From Planctomycetota bacterium (lineage in GTDB: Bacteria; Planctomycetota; Planctomycetia; Pirellulales; Thermoguttaceae), in NCBI GenBank assembly GCA_013202535.1, contig JABMRP010001414.1:1-17877 (forward strand): 17,877 nt of DNA, in the 5' to 3' direction. The notes under the pieces were generated by a model that worked only from the letters and a program-made list of their open reading frames with translations, searched no databases and had not been told where the DNA came from. Below, in pieces: positions 1-5,586 of this stretch (within the stretch, counting starts at the first letter, position 1; the number at the start of each line of letters is the position of its first letter). The position numbers and the translations under genes are program-made.

Positions 1-128
1 ACCTGGCCCACCTCTGCTGGTCGCTGGAAAACCTGTCCGCCGGCACCCCGGTGAACGTCATCCACGTGGCCGACGAAACGGCCCGAGACGCGCTGCTGGC
101 GCTTCAGCGGATGTTGGAAGTGTCCTAG
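1..128 (+). CDS. nadA: Quinolinate synthase, C-terminal fragment (5' end outside window)
   Basis: The reading frame enters the window already open (codons from base 3) and ends at TAG 126-128, leaving about 41 residues. They read LAHLCWSLENL, then an I.V segment (VNVIHVADE), then A..LLALQRMLEVS. Quinolinate synthases end this way: a helix with LE.L, a short strand I.V, and a closing A...L.RML helix. NadA condenses iminoaspartate with dihydroxyacetone phosphate to quinolinate in de novo NAD synthesis and carries a [4Fe-4S] cluster; its cysteine ligands are upstream, outside the window. The family call rests only on this tail, so it is likely but not certain. A strong hairpin 45 bases downstream probably ends the transcript. 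Confidence 0.65.
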   Translation, partial: LAHLCWSLENLSAGTPVNVIHVADETARDALLALQRMLEVS

Positions 129-172
129 CACTCAACGCCAGTGCCAAACGCCCCCACCCGAACCCGTCTTCC

Positions 173-193
173 CCACCGGCCCCGTGCCGGTGG
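173..193 (+). terminator. Hairpin downstream of nadA, terminator-like
   Basis: A perfect 8-bp stem (CCACCGGC / GCCGGTGG) closes a 5-nt loop 45 bases after the nadA stop codon. The bases that follow contain a few T's but no clean U-tract, so this is either a Rho-assisted terminator or a transcript-stabilising stem. Confidence 0.45.
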
Positions 194-208
194 CTTGCTG
201 GTTTGGCA

Positions 209-250
209 ACTACACGCGAGCCCCGTCCGAACCGCACATCCCCGTGTAGT
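209..250. repeat. 8-bp inverted repeat in the 129-478 gap
   Basis: ACTACACG (209-216) and CGTGTAGT (243-250) are perfectly complementary across 26 bases. With the 173-193 hairpin this makes the first half of the 350-base non-coding stretch unusually foldable. I recognise no known RNA family. The rest of the 129-478 gap holds a promoter (309-336) and a possible 35-codon leader ORF (372-479). Confidence 0.35.
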
Positions 251-308
251 GGCACCCGGCGGGGGGGCGGGACCACGGAATTATCTTGGGATTCTAGCTA
301 CAAACCCC

Positions 309-336
309 TTGACAGCGGTAGTCCTGGTGGTAGAAT
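309..336 (+). promoter_or_regulatory. Near-consensus sigma70 promoter for the 479-1547 gene pair
   Basis: TTGACA at 309-314 matches the -35 consensus exactly. After a 16-base spacer, TAGAAT at 331-336 matches the -10 box in five of six positions. Transcription would start near 343, leaving a leader of about 135 bases before the GTG start at 479. This is one of the strongest -35/-10 pairs I noticed in the window. Confidence 0.6.
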
Positions 337-371
337 CGCCTCAACATCTGTTTAGGCGTGTCCCAGGCGAC

Positions 372-479
372 ATGGAGAAAGTCGATGGTCGGCACCGTCC
401 TGCGAAGTATGCACGGCCGCCTACTTGGGCGGTCGTATCTATGCGCCCCTCGATTGACAGCCGAAAAGGAGATGCCTAG
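372..479 (+). CDS. Possible 35-codon leader peptide overlapping the next start
   Basis: An ATG at 372, just downstream of the predicted transcription start, opens a 35-codon frame ending in TAG at 477-479. That stop shares its last base with the GTG start of the next gene (TAGTG), the geometry of translational coupling. The peptide is basic and has no recognisable motif, and only a weak purine stretch precedes its ATG. It may be a real leader ORF or chance in GC-rich DNA. Confidence 0.2.
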   Translation: MEKVDGRHRPAKYARPPTWAVVSMRPSIDSRKGDA

Positions 480-901
480 TGGGGTCGAACGAGAAGCGGG
501 AAACCGATGGCGGGTTGGAACAATCACAACCATCCGACCAAGAGGCACAAACCGGTCGACAGAGCGAGGGGGCAGAGACGGACGCCCGATGGTTCTTTGT
601 CACAATAAAGACTTTTAACCTGCTGCAGCAGATGGTGATATGTGCAACTATTGTGCTGTGCGTTTGGCCGATTGCTGGCAATCTGGCGCGGTTCGGCCAG
701 TTCATAAATGCGGTTCAGTGGGATCGCTACTTGTTGTTGGCATTGTTGCTTTTTGGCGGGGCAGGAACACAGCAAAAACTTCGCAGCCTCCAGAGAGGGG
801 TGGACCGTGAGCACAGAAGAGTTAAAGAATTGGAAGAAGCGATAGATCCTAACCGCGATTCCAGCGGGATTGATGATAAGGGCAACACGGGTTTTGAGTA
901 G
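479..901 (+). CDS. Small two-helix membrane protein of unknown function
   Basis: I do not recognise this 140-residue protein. It begins at GTG 479, chosen because AAGGAG (466-471) sits seven bases upstream. The first 40 residues are polar and Gln/Glu-rich. Two hydrophobic helices follow (about 51-70, MVICATIVLCVWPIAG, and 83-95, RYLLLALLLFGGAG). A charged, probably coiled-coil segment comes next (about 98-121, QQKLRSLQRGVDREHRRVKELEEAI), then a polar tail. It is therefore probably an inner-membrane protein with a cytoplasmic helical tail. The stop lies 28 bases before the next gene, which is also a membrane protein, so the two look like one operon under the 309-336 promoter. Base composition is more AT-rich than in the flanking genes. 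Confidence 0.6.
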   Translation: MGSNEKRETDGGLEQSQPSDQEAQTGRQSEGAETDARWFFVTIKTFNLLQQMVICATIVLCVWPIAGNLARFGQFINAVQWDRYLLLALLLFGGAGTQQKLRSLQRGVDREHRRVKELEEAIDPNRDSSGIDDKGNTGFE

Positions 902-929
902 CCCGCCAACCCTATAAACGGAGGGAGCA

Positions 930-1547
930 ATGATGACCGAAACAGAACTTGCGGCATACCGATTCTTGATTTTCCTGGCAATCGGCATATACCTTTACGT
1001 GCGTCCGTACAAACTGCTCCGGATAGCAGCATATCGCGAGGACTTGTTTACGATTCGCGACGAATTGTGGGATTATATGAACCAAAGGGGATTCGATTTC
1101 AAAGAACCCGCTTACCGTGGACTTCGCCATATGATGAACGGGTTTATTCGACTTGCCCCGCAACTCAACTGGACAACGCCGATCGCTGCCCTCTTGTCCG
1201 CCAAGTGGCGCCGAGTGCCGGCCCAGCCCCGGTTGTTTGATCTGATCGCCGCGGTTGACGATCCTGAACTTAAGAAGCGACTCCGCAGTGCGGAGTTGCA
1301 GGTGATCCGGCGCACGATCAGGCTGTTCTATCTTGAAAGTGTACTTGGTATCCTCGTGTGGCCGCTGTTGTGGGCAAGAAGGTTGTCCCGGTTGCCCCGG
1401 CTGCTGCGATGGTCTGAATGCTGGGTGCGAAACTTGCTGTACGAGCGTTTCGGGTTTTCAGTCCTTGAGCAAGACGCACGAAGGGCAGGCACGATGCGAG
1501 GCGCTGTAGCAAGGCATTTTGCCAGCGGAACCGCGTGGGGTCAATGA
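930..1547 (+). CDS. Hypothetical membrane-associated protein
   Basis: This 205-residue protein of unknown function has a clear ribosome site: GGAGG at 920-924 precedes two adjacent ATGs (930 and 933), and either could be the start. Residues about 9-25 (YRFLIFLAIGIYLYVRP) form an N-terminal membrane anchor. A second hydrophobic stretch lies near 138-150 (LESVLGILVWPLLWA). Between them is a mixed helical region with the pattern LFTIRDELWDYM, then PAYRGLRHMMNGFIRLAPQL, which looks like a conserved domain core rather than random sequence. The end is basic (WARRLSRLPRLLRW). It follows the 479 gene by 28 bases and should be cotranscribed with it. No catalytic motif was seen. Confidence 0.6.
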   Translation: MMTETELAAYRFLIFLAIGIYLYVRPYKLLRIAAYREDLFTIRDELWDYMNQRGFDFKEPAYRGLRHMMNGFIRLAPQLNWTTPIAALLSAKWRRVPAQPRLFDLIAAVDDPELKKRLRSAELQVIRRTIRLFYLESVLGILVWPLLWARRLSRLPRLLRWSECWVRNLLYERFGFSVLEQDARRAGTMRGAVARHFASGTAWGQ

Positions 1548-1617
1548 TGTGTCGTCTGCTTTTGCTAGCTTCAAACGACAGGCAAGTAAACTTGTAAGGG
1601 CGATTCGAGCCACTCAA

Positions 1618-3519
1618 TCACGCTCCCACACCACGCTCCATCAGCACCCGCAATTCGGCCAGATGACTACGGTACACGTCGCGCGGGTCCACGCCGTGTT
1701 TCTTGCATAACGAAGCAGCCATGCCCACCACCTCGCCCATCATGCCGGTGGTGCGTTGCACGCGGACGGTGCCCAAGGCTACGTGGGTGACGCTGATGTT
1801 GCGGCCGGCCATCATCAGGTTCTCGACGTTGCGCGAGTAGAGACAGCGCAACGGGATCGGGTACGGCCGGATCTTCGTGTTGCGGGCCACCGAGCGAAAC
1901 TCCTGGCCCGGGAAATGTTTCGTGTTCTCCGGGTGGGGATAGTGCAGGTCGATACTCCAGGTGGTCGTCACGCAGGCGTCGGGGAACGGCCGCCGCCGCA
2001 GAATGTCCTGCTCCTGGAGGATCACGTCGCCCAGCAGACGCCGCGATTCCCGCTTGCCGCCGACGTATGCCACCCAGGCCAGCCGATGCCGGGCAAGCTT
2101 CTCTCGGATCGGGCTGTGGTTCTTCTGATAGGCCCAATTTCCGTAAATCACGCGGAAGGCGTGATCGCGCACGGCCTCGAACTCGGTGATCTGGTGCATG
2201 TTCATGCCGACTTCCCAGTCCCAATCGCCCTTGGTCGTACGCTGGTACGTCTGGTCGTCGAACTGCACGGCCCAGGGGCAGTCGGGGAACGGCACCGGAG
2301 CCTCCTCGCGAAGGGCGTACCACTGCACCGACGTGCCCATGGTCATCGTGTCGGGTTGCTCGGGCGCTCGCGATTCGCCCGTTGTCGCGCGCCCTTCGCG
2401 ACCCATTCGGTAGTCGGCCCCGGCCAGATAGCCGACGGATCCGTCGCCCGTGCAGTCGGCGAACAGGCGGCCGGGAAACCGGAACTCGCGACCGCTGGTA
2501 ATGTGTTTGGCAACGACCGCGACCATGCGATCGCCCTGCATTTCGACGTCAAAGGCATGCATATTCAAGAACAACGAGAGATTCTTCTCCGCTCGCGCGG
2601 CGCGAAGCTTCCGATCGTCTTCGTAGTTGGAAGCCGGCCCGGCGTTGTGCGTCTTCTTTACCGGATGCTGTTTGATGACCTCCAACACTTCGCGGCTGCG
2701 GGGCAGTTCGGGGGCCCGCAGCGCGTCGTGGTAGTTCCAGTGACCGATGGGACCGATCTCGTCGACCAGATCTCCCAACCGCGAATACGGCTGCTGGTGG
2801 ATCTGGCCGGAAAGCCCGACGCGAACTTCGGAGCTATTGTTGCCGCCCAGCACGGGCCGATTCTGAATCAGCGCCACCTTCACGCCCAGCCGCGCCGCCG
2901 AGATGGCCGTGCAGGTGCCCGCCATGCCGCCGCCGACCACGACCAGATCGAACTGCCCAGCGTCGGGGGGCGTGTCGGGAAGCTTGAGCTGCTGGCGACG
3001 AAACGCGGCCATCTCGGCGTTGTCGTTGGGGGGCGCGAAGCCAGGATCGCTGGAGAGCACGATCGCATCGCACCGCCCGGCAAAACCGGTCAGATCGTGC
3101 AGTGCCACGGGCACCTTCCCGGCGCGAAGCGTCACGGTTCCACCACCTTGCCAATGCCAGTCGGCTCCCTCGGTCCCGAATTCCGTCGGCAGCGGTTTGC
3201 CATCGAGAATCACCTGGAATCTTCCTGGGGCTCCCGGGGCACCGAAGTTGGCGACCCAGTTGCGCGTGCGCACAAAGACGCGATACTCGCCGTCCGCGGG
3301 CACGTCGACCACTGTTATCGCGTCCCGCACGGCAACCCCCAGCCCGTGCGCCAGCAGATAGGGCGACCCCATCTGGTCCATGCTCTGTTGATCCACCACC
3401 CAACCGCCCCGATCGGCGAACCCTTCAGCCTCGATCAGCACGGTATCCGCGGCTTGGACGATCGTGCCCATGCAGCACATGAGGGCCAGCGTGGCAAGAC
3501 CGGTGAAACGCTTTGTCAT
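1618..3519 (-). CDS. Secreted FAD-dependent oxidoreductase with N-terminal carbohydrate-binding-like domain
   Basis: The protein is 633 residues when started at ATG 3519, where AAGGAGAGGAGA precedes the codon; an upstream in-frame ATG at 3597 lacks this and is rejected. Residues 1-23 are a signal peptide (probable cleavage VQA|AD). Residues about 24-158 form a beta-rich domain (LIEAEGF..., YRVFVRTRNW, F.V.LDGK) resembling CBM6/35-type sugar-binding modules. From 190 an FAD-binding Rossmann fold starts: DLVVVGGGMAG, then VALIQNRPVLGGNNSSE. CTGDGSVG lies in mid protein. Near 570-608 is GRNISVTHVALGTVR...GMMGEVVGMAA, the closing FAD contact typical of the FAD_oxidored group (PF12831). The substrate is unknown; the fusion suggests a sugar or polysaccharide derivative outside the cytoplasm. 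It has its own promoter and converges on the 930 gene across 70 bases. Confidence 0.85.
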   Translation of the reverse strand: MTKRFTGLATLALMCCMGTIVQAADTVLIEAEGFADRGGWVVDQQSMDQMGSPYLLAHGLGVAVRDAITVVDVPADGEYRVFVRTRNWVANFGAPGAPGRFQVILDGKPLPTEFGTEGADWHWQGGGTVTLRAGKVPVALHDLTGFAGRCDAIVLSSDPGFAPPNDNAEMAAFRRQQLKLPDTPPDAGQFDLVVVGGGMAGTCTAISAARLGVKVALIQNRPVLGGNNSSEVRVGLSGQIHQQPYSRLGDLVDEIGPIGHWNYHDALRAPELPRSREVLEVIKQHPVKKTHNAGPASNYEDDRKLRAARAEKNLSLFLNMHAFDVEMQGDRMVAVVAKHITSGREFRFPGRLFADCTGDGSVGYLAGADYRMGREGRATTGESRAPEQPDTMTMGTSVQWYALREEAPVPFPDCPWAVQFDDQTYQRTTKGDWDWEVGMNMHQITEFEAVRDHAFRVIYGNWAYQKNHSPIREKLARHRLAWVAYVGGKRESRRLLGDVILQEQDILRRRPFPDACVTTTWSIDLHYPHPENTKHFPGQEFRSVARNTKIRPYPIPLRCLYSRNVENLMMAGRNISVTHVALGTVRVQRTTGMMGEVVGMAASLCKKHGVDPRDVYRSHLAELRVLMERGVGA

Positions 3520-3549
3520 CGTCTCCTCTCCTTCTGTTTCAACTCCCAG

Positions 3550-3583
3550 GTAGCAGGCACACTCCGTGTGCCGTCCGCCTGCC
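3550..3583 (-). repeat. REP-like palindromic element in the oxidoreductase leader
   Basis: GGCACAC (3556-3562) and GTGTGCC (3566-3572) form a perfect 7-bp stem with a 3-base loop. A second pair, GCAGGC (3553-3558) and GCCTGC (3577-3582), can form a competing outer stem. The element sits between the predicted transcription start and the ribosome site. From memory it resembles a short palindrome dispersed in planctomycete genomes; I cannot verify copy number here. Confidence 0.45.
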
Positions 3584-3610
3584 CGGCCACTGCACACGCG
3601 TACTCGTGAG

Positions 3611-3639
3611 ATTATCGATTACCACAACACGGTTGACAA
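3611..3639 (-). promoter_or_regulatory. Sigma70-type promoter for the FAD oxidoreductase
   Basis: On the minus strand TTGTCA (3639-3634, five of six to consensus) is followed after exactly 17 bases by GATAAT (3616-3611, five of six). Transcription would begin near 3604, giving a leader of about 85 bases. The -35 box lies within the 3629-3643 palindrome. Confidence 0.6.
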
Positions 3640-3643
3640 CCGT
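3629..3643. promoter_or_regulatory. 15-bp perfect palindrome over the -35 box, candidate operator
   Basis: ACGGTTGACAACCGT has 7-bp arms around a single central base and spans the -35 element of the oxidoreductase promoter. A dimeric repressor bound here would block RNA polymerase. No regulator gene is adjacent, so the binding protein is unknown. Confidence 0.4.
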
Positions 3644-3697
3644 TCCCGTCGCGATCGAGGGGCCTCCGCGTACGTACGATATTGGTCAACTGACGTC

Positions 3698-3892
3698 TCA
3701 GTGAATTCGCAGCAATCGCTTCCACCAAGGCCGTACGTCATTAAGAGGTGCCTGCTCGGCATCCGTACTCAACAGAAAGTTCGAGGCGTCCGAATTCGGG
3801 GCCAATGGGTAGTCCATCATTACCTGGCGATACGCGGCGGGAAGGGTGATGCCCAATTCGCTTTCGATCCGATCGAGATCCAATCGTTTCAT
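3698..3892 (-). CDS. Truncated SUKH (SMI1/KNR4) domain protein
   Basis: The 64 residues begin MKRLDLDRIESELGITLPAAYRQVMMDYPL, the signature first half of a SUKH domain (I...E...G..LP..Y...). SUKH domains normally run to roughly 120-150 residues, but here the frame continues only through FLLSTDAEQ and then an unrelated-looking WWKRLLRIH tail before TGA. The second half of the fold is missing, and I found no continuation in the 100 bases downstream. SUKH proteins often act as immunity proteins against polymorphic toxins, but no toxin gene is nearby. An alternative ATG at 3907 overlaps a TGA in another frame (ATGA). The 5' part overlaps the long tail of the upstream membrane ORF. It is best seen as a decayed or truncated gene. 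Confidence 0.5.
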   Translation of the reverse strand: MKRLDLDRIESELGITLPAAYRQVMMDYPLAPNSDASNFLLSTDAEQAPLNDVRPWWKRLLRIH

Positions 3893-4379
3893 GGCACATC
3901 CCGTCATGTTCTGGGCGATGTGTTGGCGGCTCTCCCTCTGCGGTTCCCCGCGTTCGACGCTGCCCCAGGTACACCAGCAAAACGGCCATCGCGACGGCAA
4001 CCACCGCCACCACCACGTCCACCGTCCATTTCGGCCACGCCGGTGCGTACATGTTCGGCTTGGTGCGGGGCGCTACAACCGCCGTGGCAATGACGACGGG
4101 AACGGCTATCGCCAAAAGGCAACGGACGCTAGTGAAACGGCCGCTGTGAAACGCGGCAGCCAAGCCCGTCAGGGCACCAAAGAAGACCCCGCAAGGGATG
4201 GTTCGAAACATCACGACGACGACCGGACTGAAATGATCGTCGAGCCAATACGGGAGTCCGTGGGTCCCGGCGGGCCTGCCTCCAAGCAAGAGAGCCATGC
4301 CGGCGCCGGTCAGGGCACCCAACAACGCAAAACCCAAGATGTACTTAGCCGTTCGTTTTATCGTGCGATAGCCAAGCAA
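3741..4379 (-). CDS. Four-helix membrane protein of unknown function, C-terminus uncertain
   Basis: Starting at TTG 4379, nine bases after the Coa1-like gene's stop, the frame begins LLGYRTIKRTAKY and contains four hydrophobic helices: YILGFALLGALTGAGMALLL, then VVVVMFRTIPCGVFFGALTG, then LLAIAVPVVIATAVV, then VDVVVAVVAVAMAVLLVYLG. After the fourth helix the frame continues for about 70 codons of Arg/Pro-rich, non-protein-like sequence that overlaps the SUKH fragment in another frame. A third frame has TGA at 3906-3904 that would give a classic ATGA junction with ATG 3907, so a one-base frameshift after the last helix is plausible. The start codon is also uncertain, as only a weak CCGGAA lies upstream. 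No family recognised. Confidence 0.5.
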   Translation of the reverse strand: MLGYRTIKRTAKYILGFALLGALTGAGMALLLGGRPAGTHGLPYWLDDHFSPVVVVMFRTIPCGVFFGALTGLAAAFHSGRFTSVRCLLAIAVPVVIATAVVAPRTKPNMYAPAWPKWTVDVVVAVVAVAMAVLLVYLGQRRTRGTAEGEPPTHRPEHDGMCHETIGSRSDRKRIGHHPSRRVSPGNDGLPIGPEFGRLELSVEYGCRAGTS

Positions 4380-4387
4380 ATTCCGGT

Positions 4388-5029
4388 TCAGCGAATCACC
4401 GTCTCCGCGTCGTCCACCTCGGCATTGGCCGAATCCGGCTGCGAGACATCGCTCGGCGGCGGGCCGGCTTCCTCCAGCACTTCGGGTTGCCAGGGTGGTG
4501 CCACGCCTCCGGCGTCGGGCCATTCGGATCCCGCGCCGCCTTCGCCCGTCGCTACGGTGGCTTCCGGCCGCGGCAAATCGATCGGGATTCGCTTGCCGTC
4601 TGCAAAGGTCACCGCCAGCGCGGCCAGGCCCCATTGCCCGGCAATGCACTTGGCCTGCACGCGAACATTCGCGGTGCCGTCGGGGCCGGCGACGTCGAAA
4701 TTCAAGTTCGCTTCGCCTCGCCCGTCCTCGACGTGGACCTTGCCGGCCGGCAGAAAGGAGGATCCTTCCACCGGTTCGCCGAGCCGCGCGATAACGTCCG
4801 CGGACTGCTGGACCTGCTTCAGCGCCATTTGATAGGGCGGGCTGTTCTTGCGGTCACTTGCGATCCAGAGCAGGGTGATGCCGCCGACAGCGACGGCAAG
4901 CAAACAGAATCCCGCCAGGGTCGCCGGCAGCAGCCACTTCCAGTGGCGCAAACACCAATGCCTCGCCGGCCGTGTTTCGGTGGCACTCGATTCCTCGCGG
5001 CCCCCGGCGGCCAATGCTTCCTGTTCCAT
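4388..5029 (-). CDS. Coa1-like (cytochrome oxidase assembly factor 1 family) membrane protein
   Basis: The protein has 213 residues; AAAGG lies five bases before the ATG at 5029. A polar N-terminus (1-30) is followed by one transmembrane helix (about 33-57, LLPATLAGFCLLAVAVGGITLLWIA). A domain at 63-152 begins SPPYQMALKQVQQSADVIARLGEPVE and continues with beta strands (GEANLNFDVAGPDGTANVRVQAK, W.LAALAVTF). This pattern, a short helix with Y..AL..V..S..V...LGEP followed by a strand-rich segment with G..G.A....V.G..G...V, is that of bacterial Coa1/Tim21-type domains. The last 60 residues are Pro/Glu-rich and probably disordered. In mitochondria Coa1 assists cytochrome oxidase assembly; a role here is inferred only. 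No oxidase genes are nearby. Confidence 0.6.
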   Translation of the reverse strand: MEQEALAAGGREESSATETRPARHWCLRHWKWLLPATLAGFCLLAVAVGGITLLWIASDRKNSPPYQMALKQVQQSADVIARLGEPVEGSSFLPAGKVHVEDGRGEANLNFDVAGPDGTANVRVQAKCIAGQWGLAALAVTFADGKRIPIDLPRPEATVATGEGGAGSEWPDAGGVAPPWQPEVLEEAGPPPSDVSQPDSANAEVDDAETVIR

Positions 5030-5083
5030 GAGCCTTTCTCCGTAGCGTGTAACGATCCACCGTCGGTGGGAATTGCCCTAACT

Positions 5084-5566
5084 TTAAGTGGCGGCTGAGT
5101 TGTCATCCTCCGGCGGCGGCGATTTCGCGCCGGGTTCCGGCTTCCCGACCGTCTTGCTGGAAGGTTCCTCCATCCGTGCCCGTTCCAGGGGCGAAAGTTC
5201 TTTTTCCGCCGGGGGGCTGTCCGCCGCGGCCTTTTCCTCGGGCGGCGCCGGTTTTTTCACGGCTTTGGCGACCGCCGGTTTGCCCGGGGCGGGTGCCGCT
5301 TTGGGCTGCGGCTTGTCGACCACCTTGAGGTAGTCCAGTTCGATGTCGTATCGCCCCCGGTCGGCGCGGCCCTCGAACTCGACCAGCGCCCGACCGGTCC
5401 AGTTGACCATGTACACCTGACCGATGAGCCCCTTGAATCGGGCCAACTCCGGGCGATTGGCGTCCACGACGACGTACTGGTCGGCGTATTGTTGGATCAG
5501 TTTTTCGATGCGTTCGTTAAGCATGGCGATTTGACGTGAAGTATCGGGCTTGGGAAACGAGTCCAC
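5084..5566 (-). CDS. Small hypothetical protein with charged Pro/Ala/Lys tail
   Basis: The structured core reads RQIAMLNERIEKLIQQYADQYVVVDANRPELARFKGLIGQVYMVNWTGRALVEFEGRADRGRYDIELDYLKVVD. It is an N-terminal helix followed by a small beta-rich module whose G..G.V..VNWTGRALVEFEG pattern suggests an SH3/KOW-like barrel. The remaining half is low-complexity and rich in Pro, Ala, Lys and Glu. I take GTG 5566, 20 bases after the prfB stop, as the start. ATG 5524 and TTG 5611 (the latter overlapping prfB) are alternatives, and none has a strong ribosome site. The position directly behind prfB suggests cotranscription. The nucleic-acid or ribosome link is a guess from fold pattern and context. Confidence 0.55.
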   Translation of the reverse strand: MDSFPKPDTSRQIAMLNERIEKLIQQYADQYVVVDANRPELARFKGLIGQVYMVNWTGRALVEFEGRADRGRYDIELDYLKVVDKPQPKAAPAPGKPAVAKAVKKPAPPEEKAAADSPPAEKELSPLERARMEEPSSKTVGKPEPGAKSPPPEDDNSAAT

Positions 5567-5586
5567 GCGAGCCGTTGAATCTTCCG

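Noticed and set aside
1548..1617. Terminator between the convergent 930 and 1618 genes
   Set aside because: Only a 12-base near-palindrome (CAAGTAAACTTG) was seen, which is too weak a stem to call.
3520..3597. Upstream ATG extension of the oxidoreductase
   Set aside because: It would read through the REP-like hairpin and the ribosome site, and would bury the signal peptide.
1756..3609. 617-codon open frame on the plus strand
   Set aside because: It is antisense to the oxidoreductase, which has a signal peptide, FAD motifs and a ribosome site. The plus frame shows no domain and is a GC-rich mirror frame.
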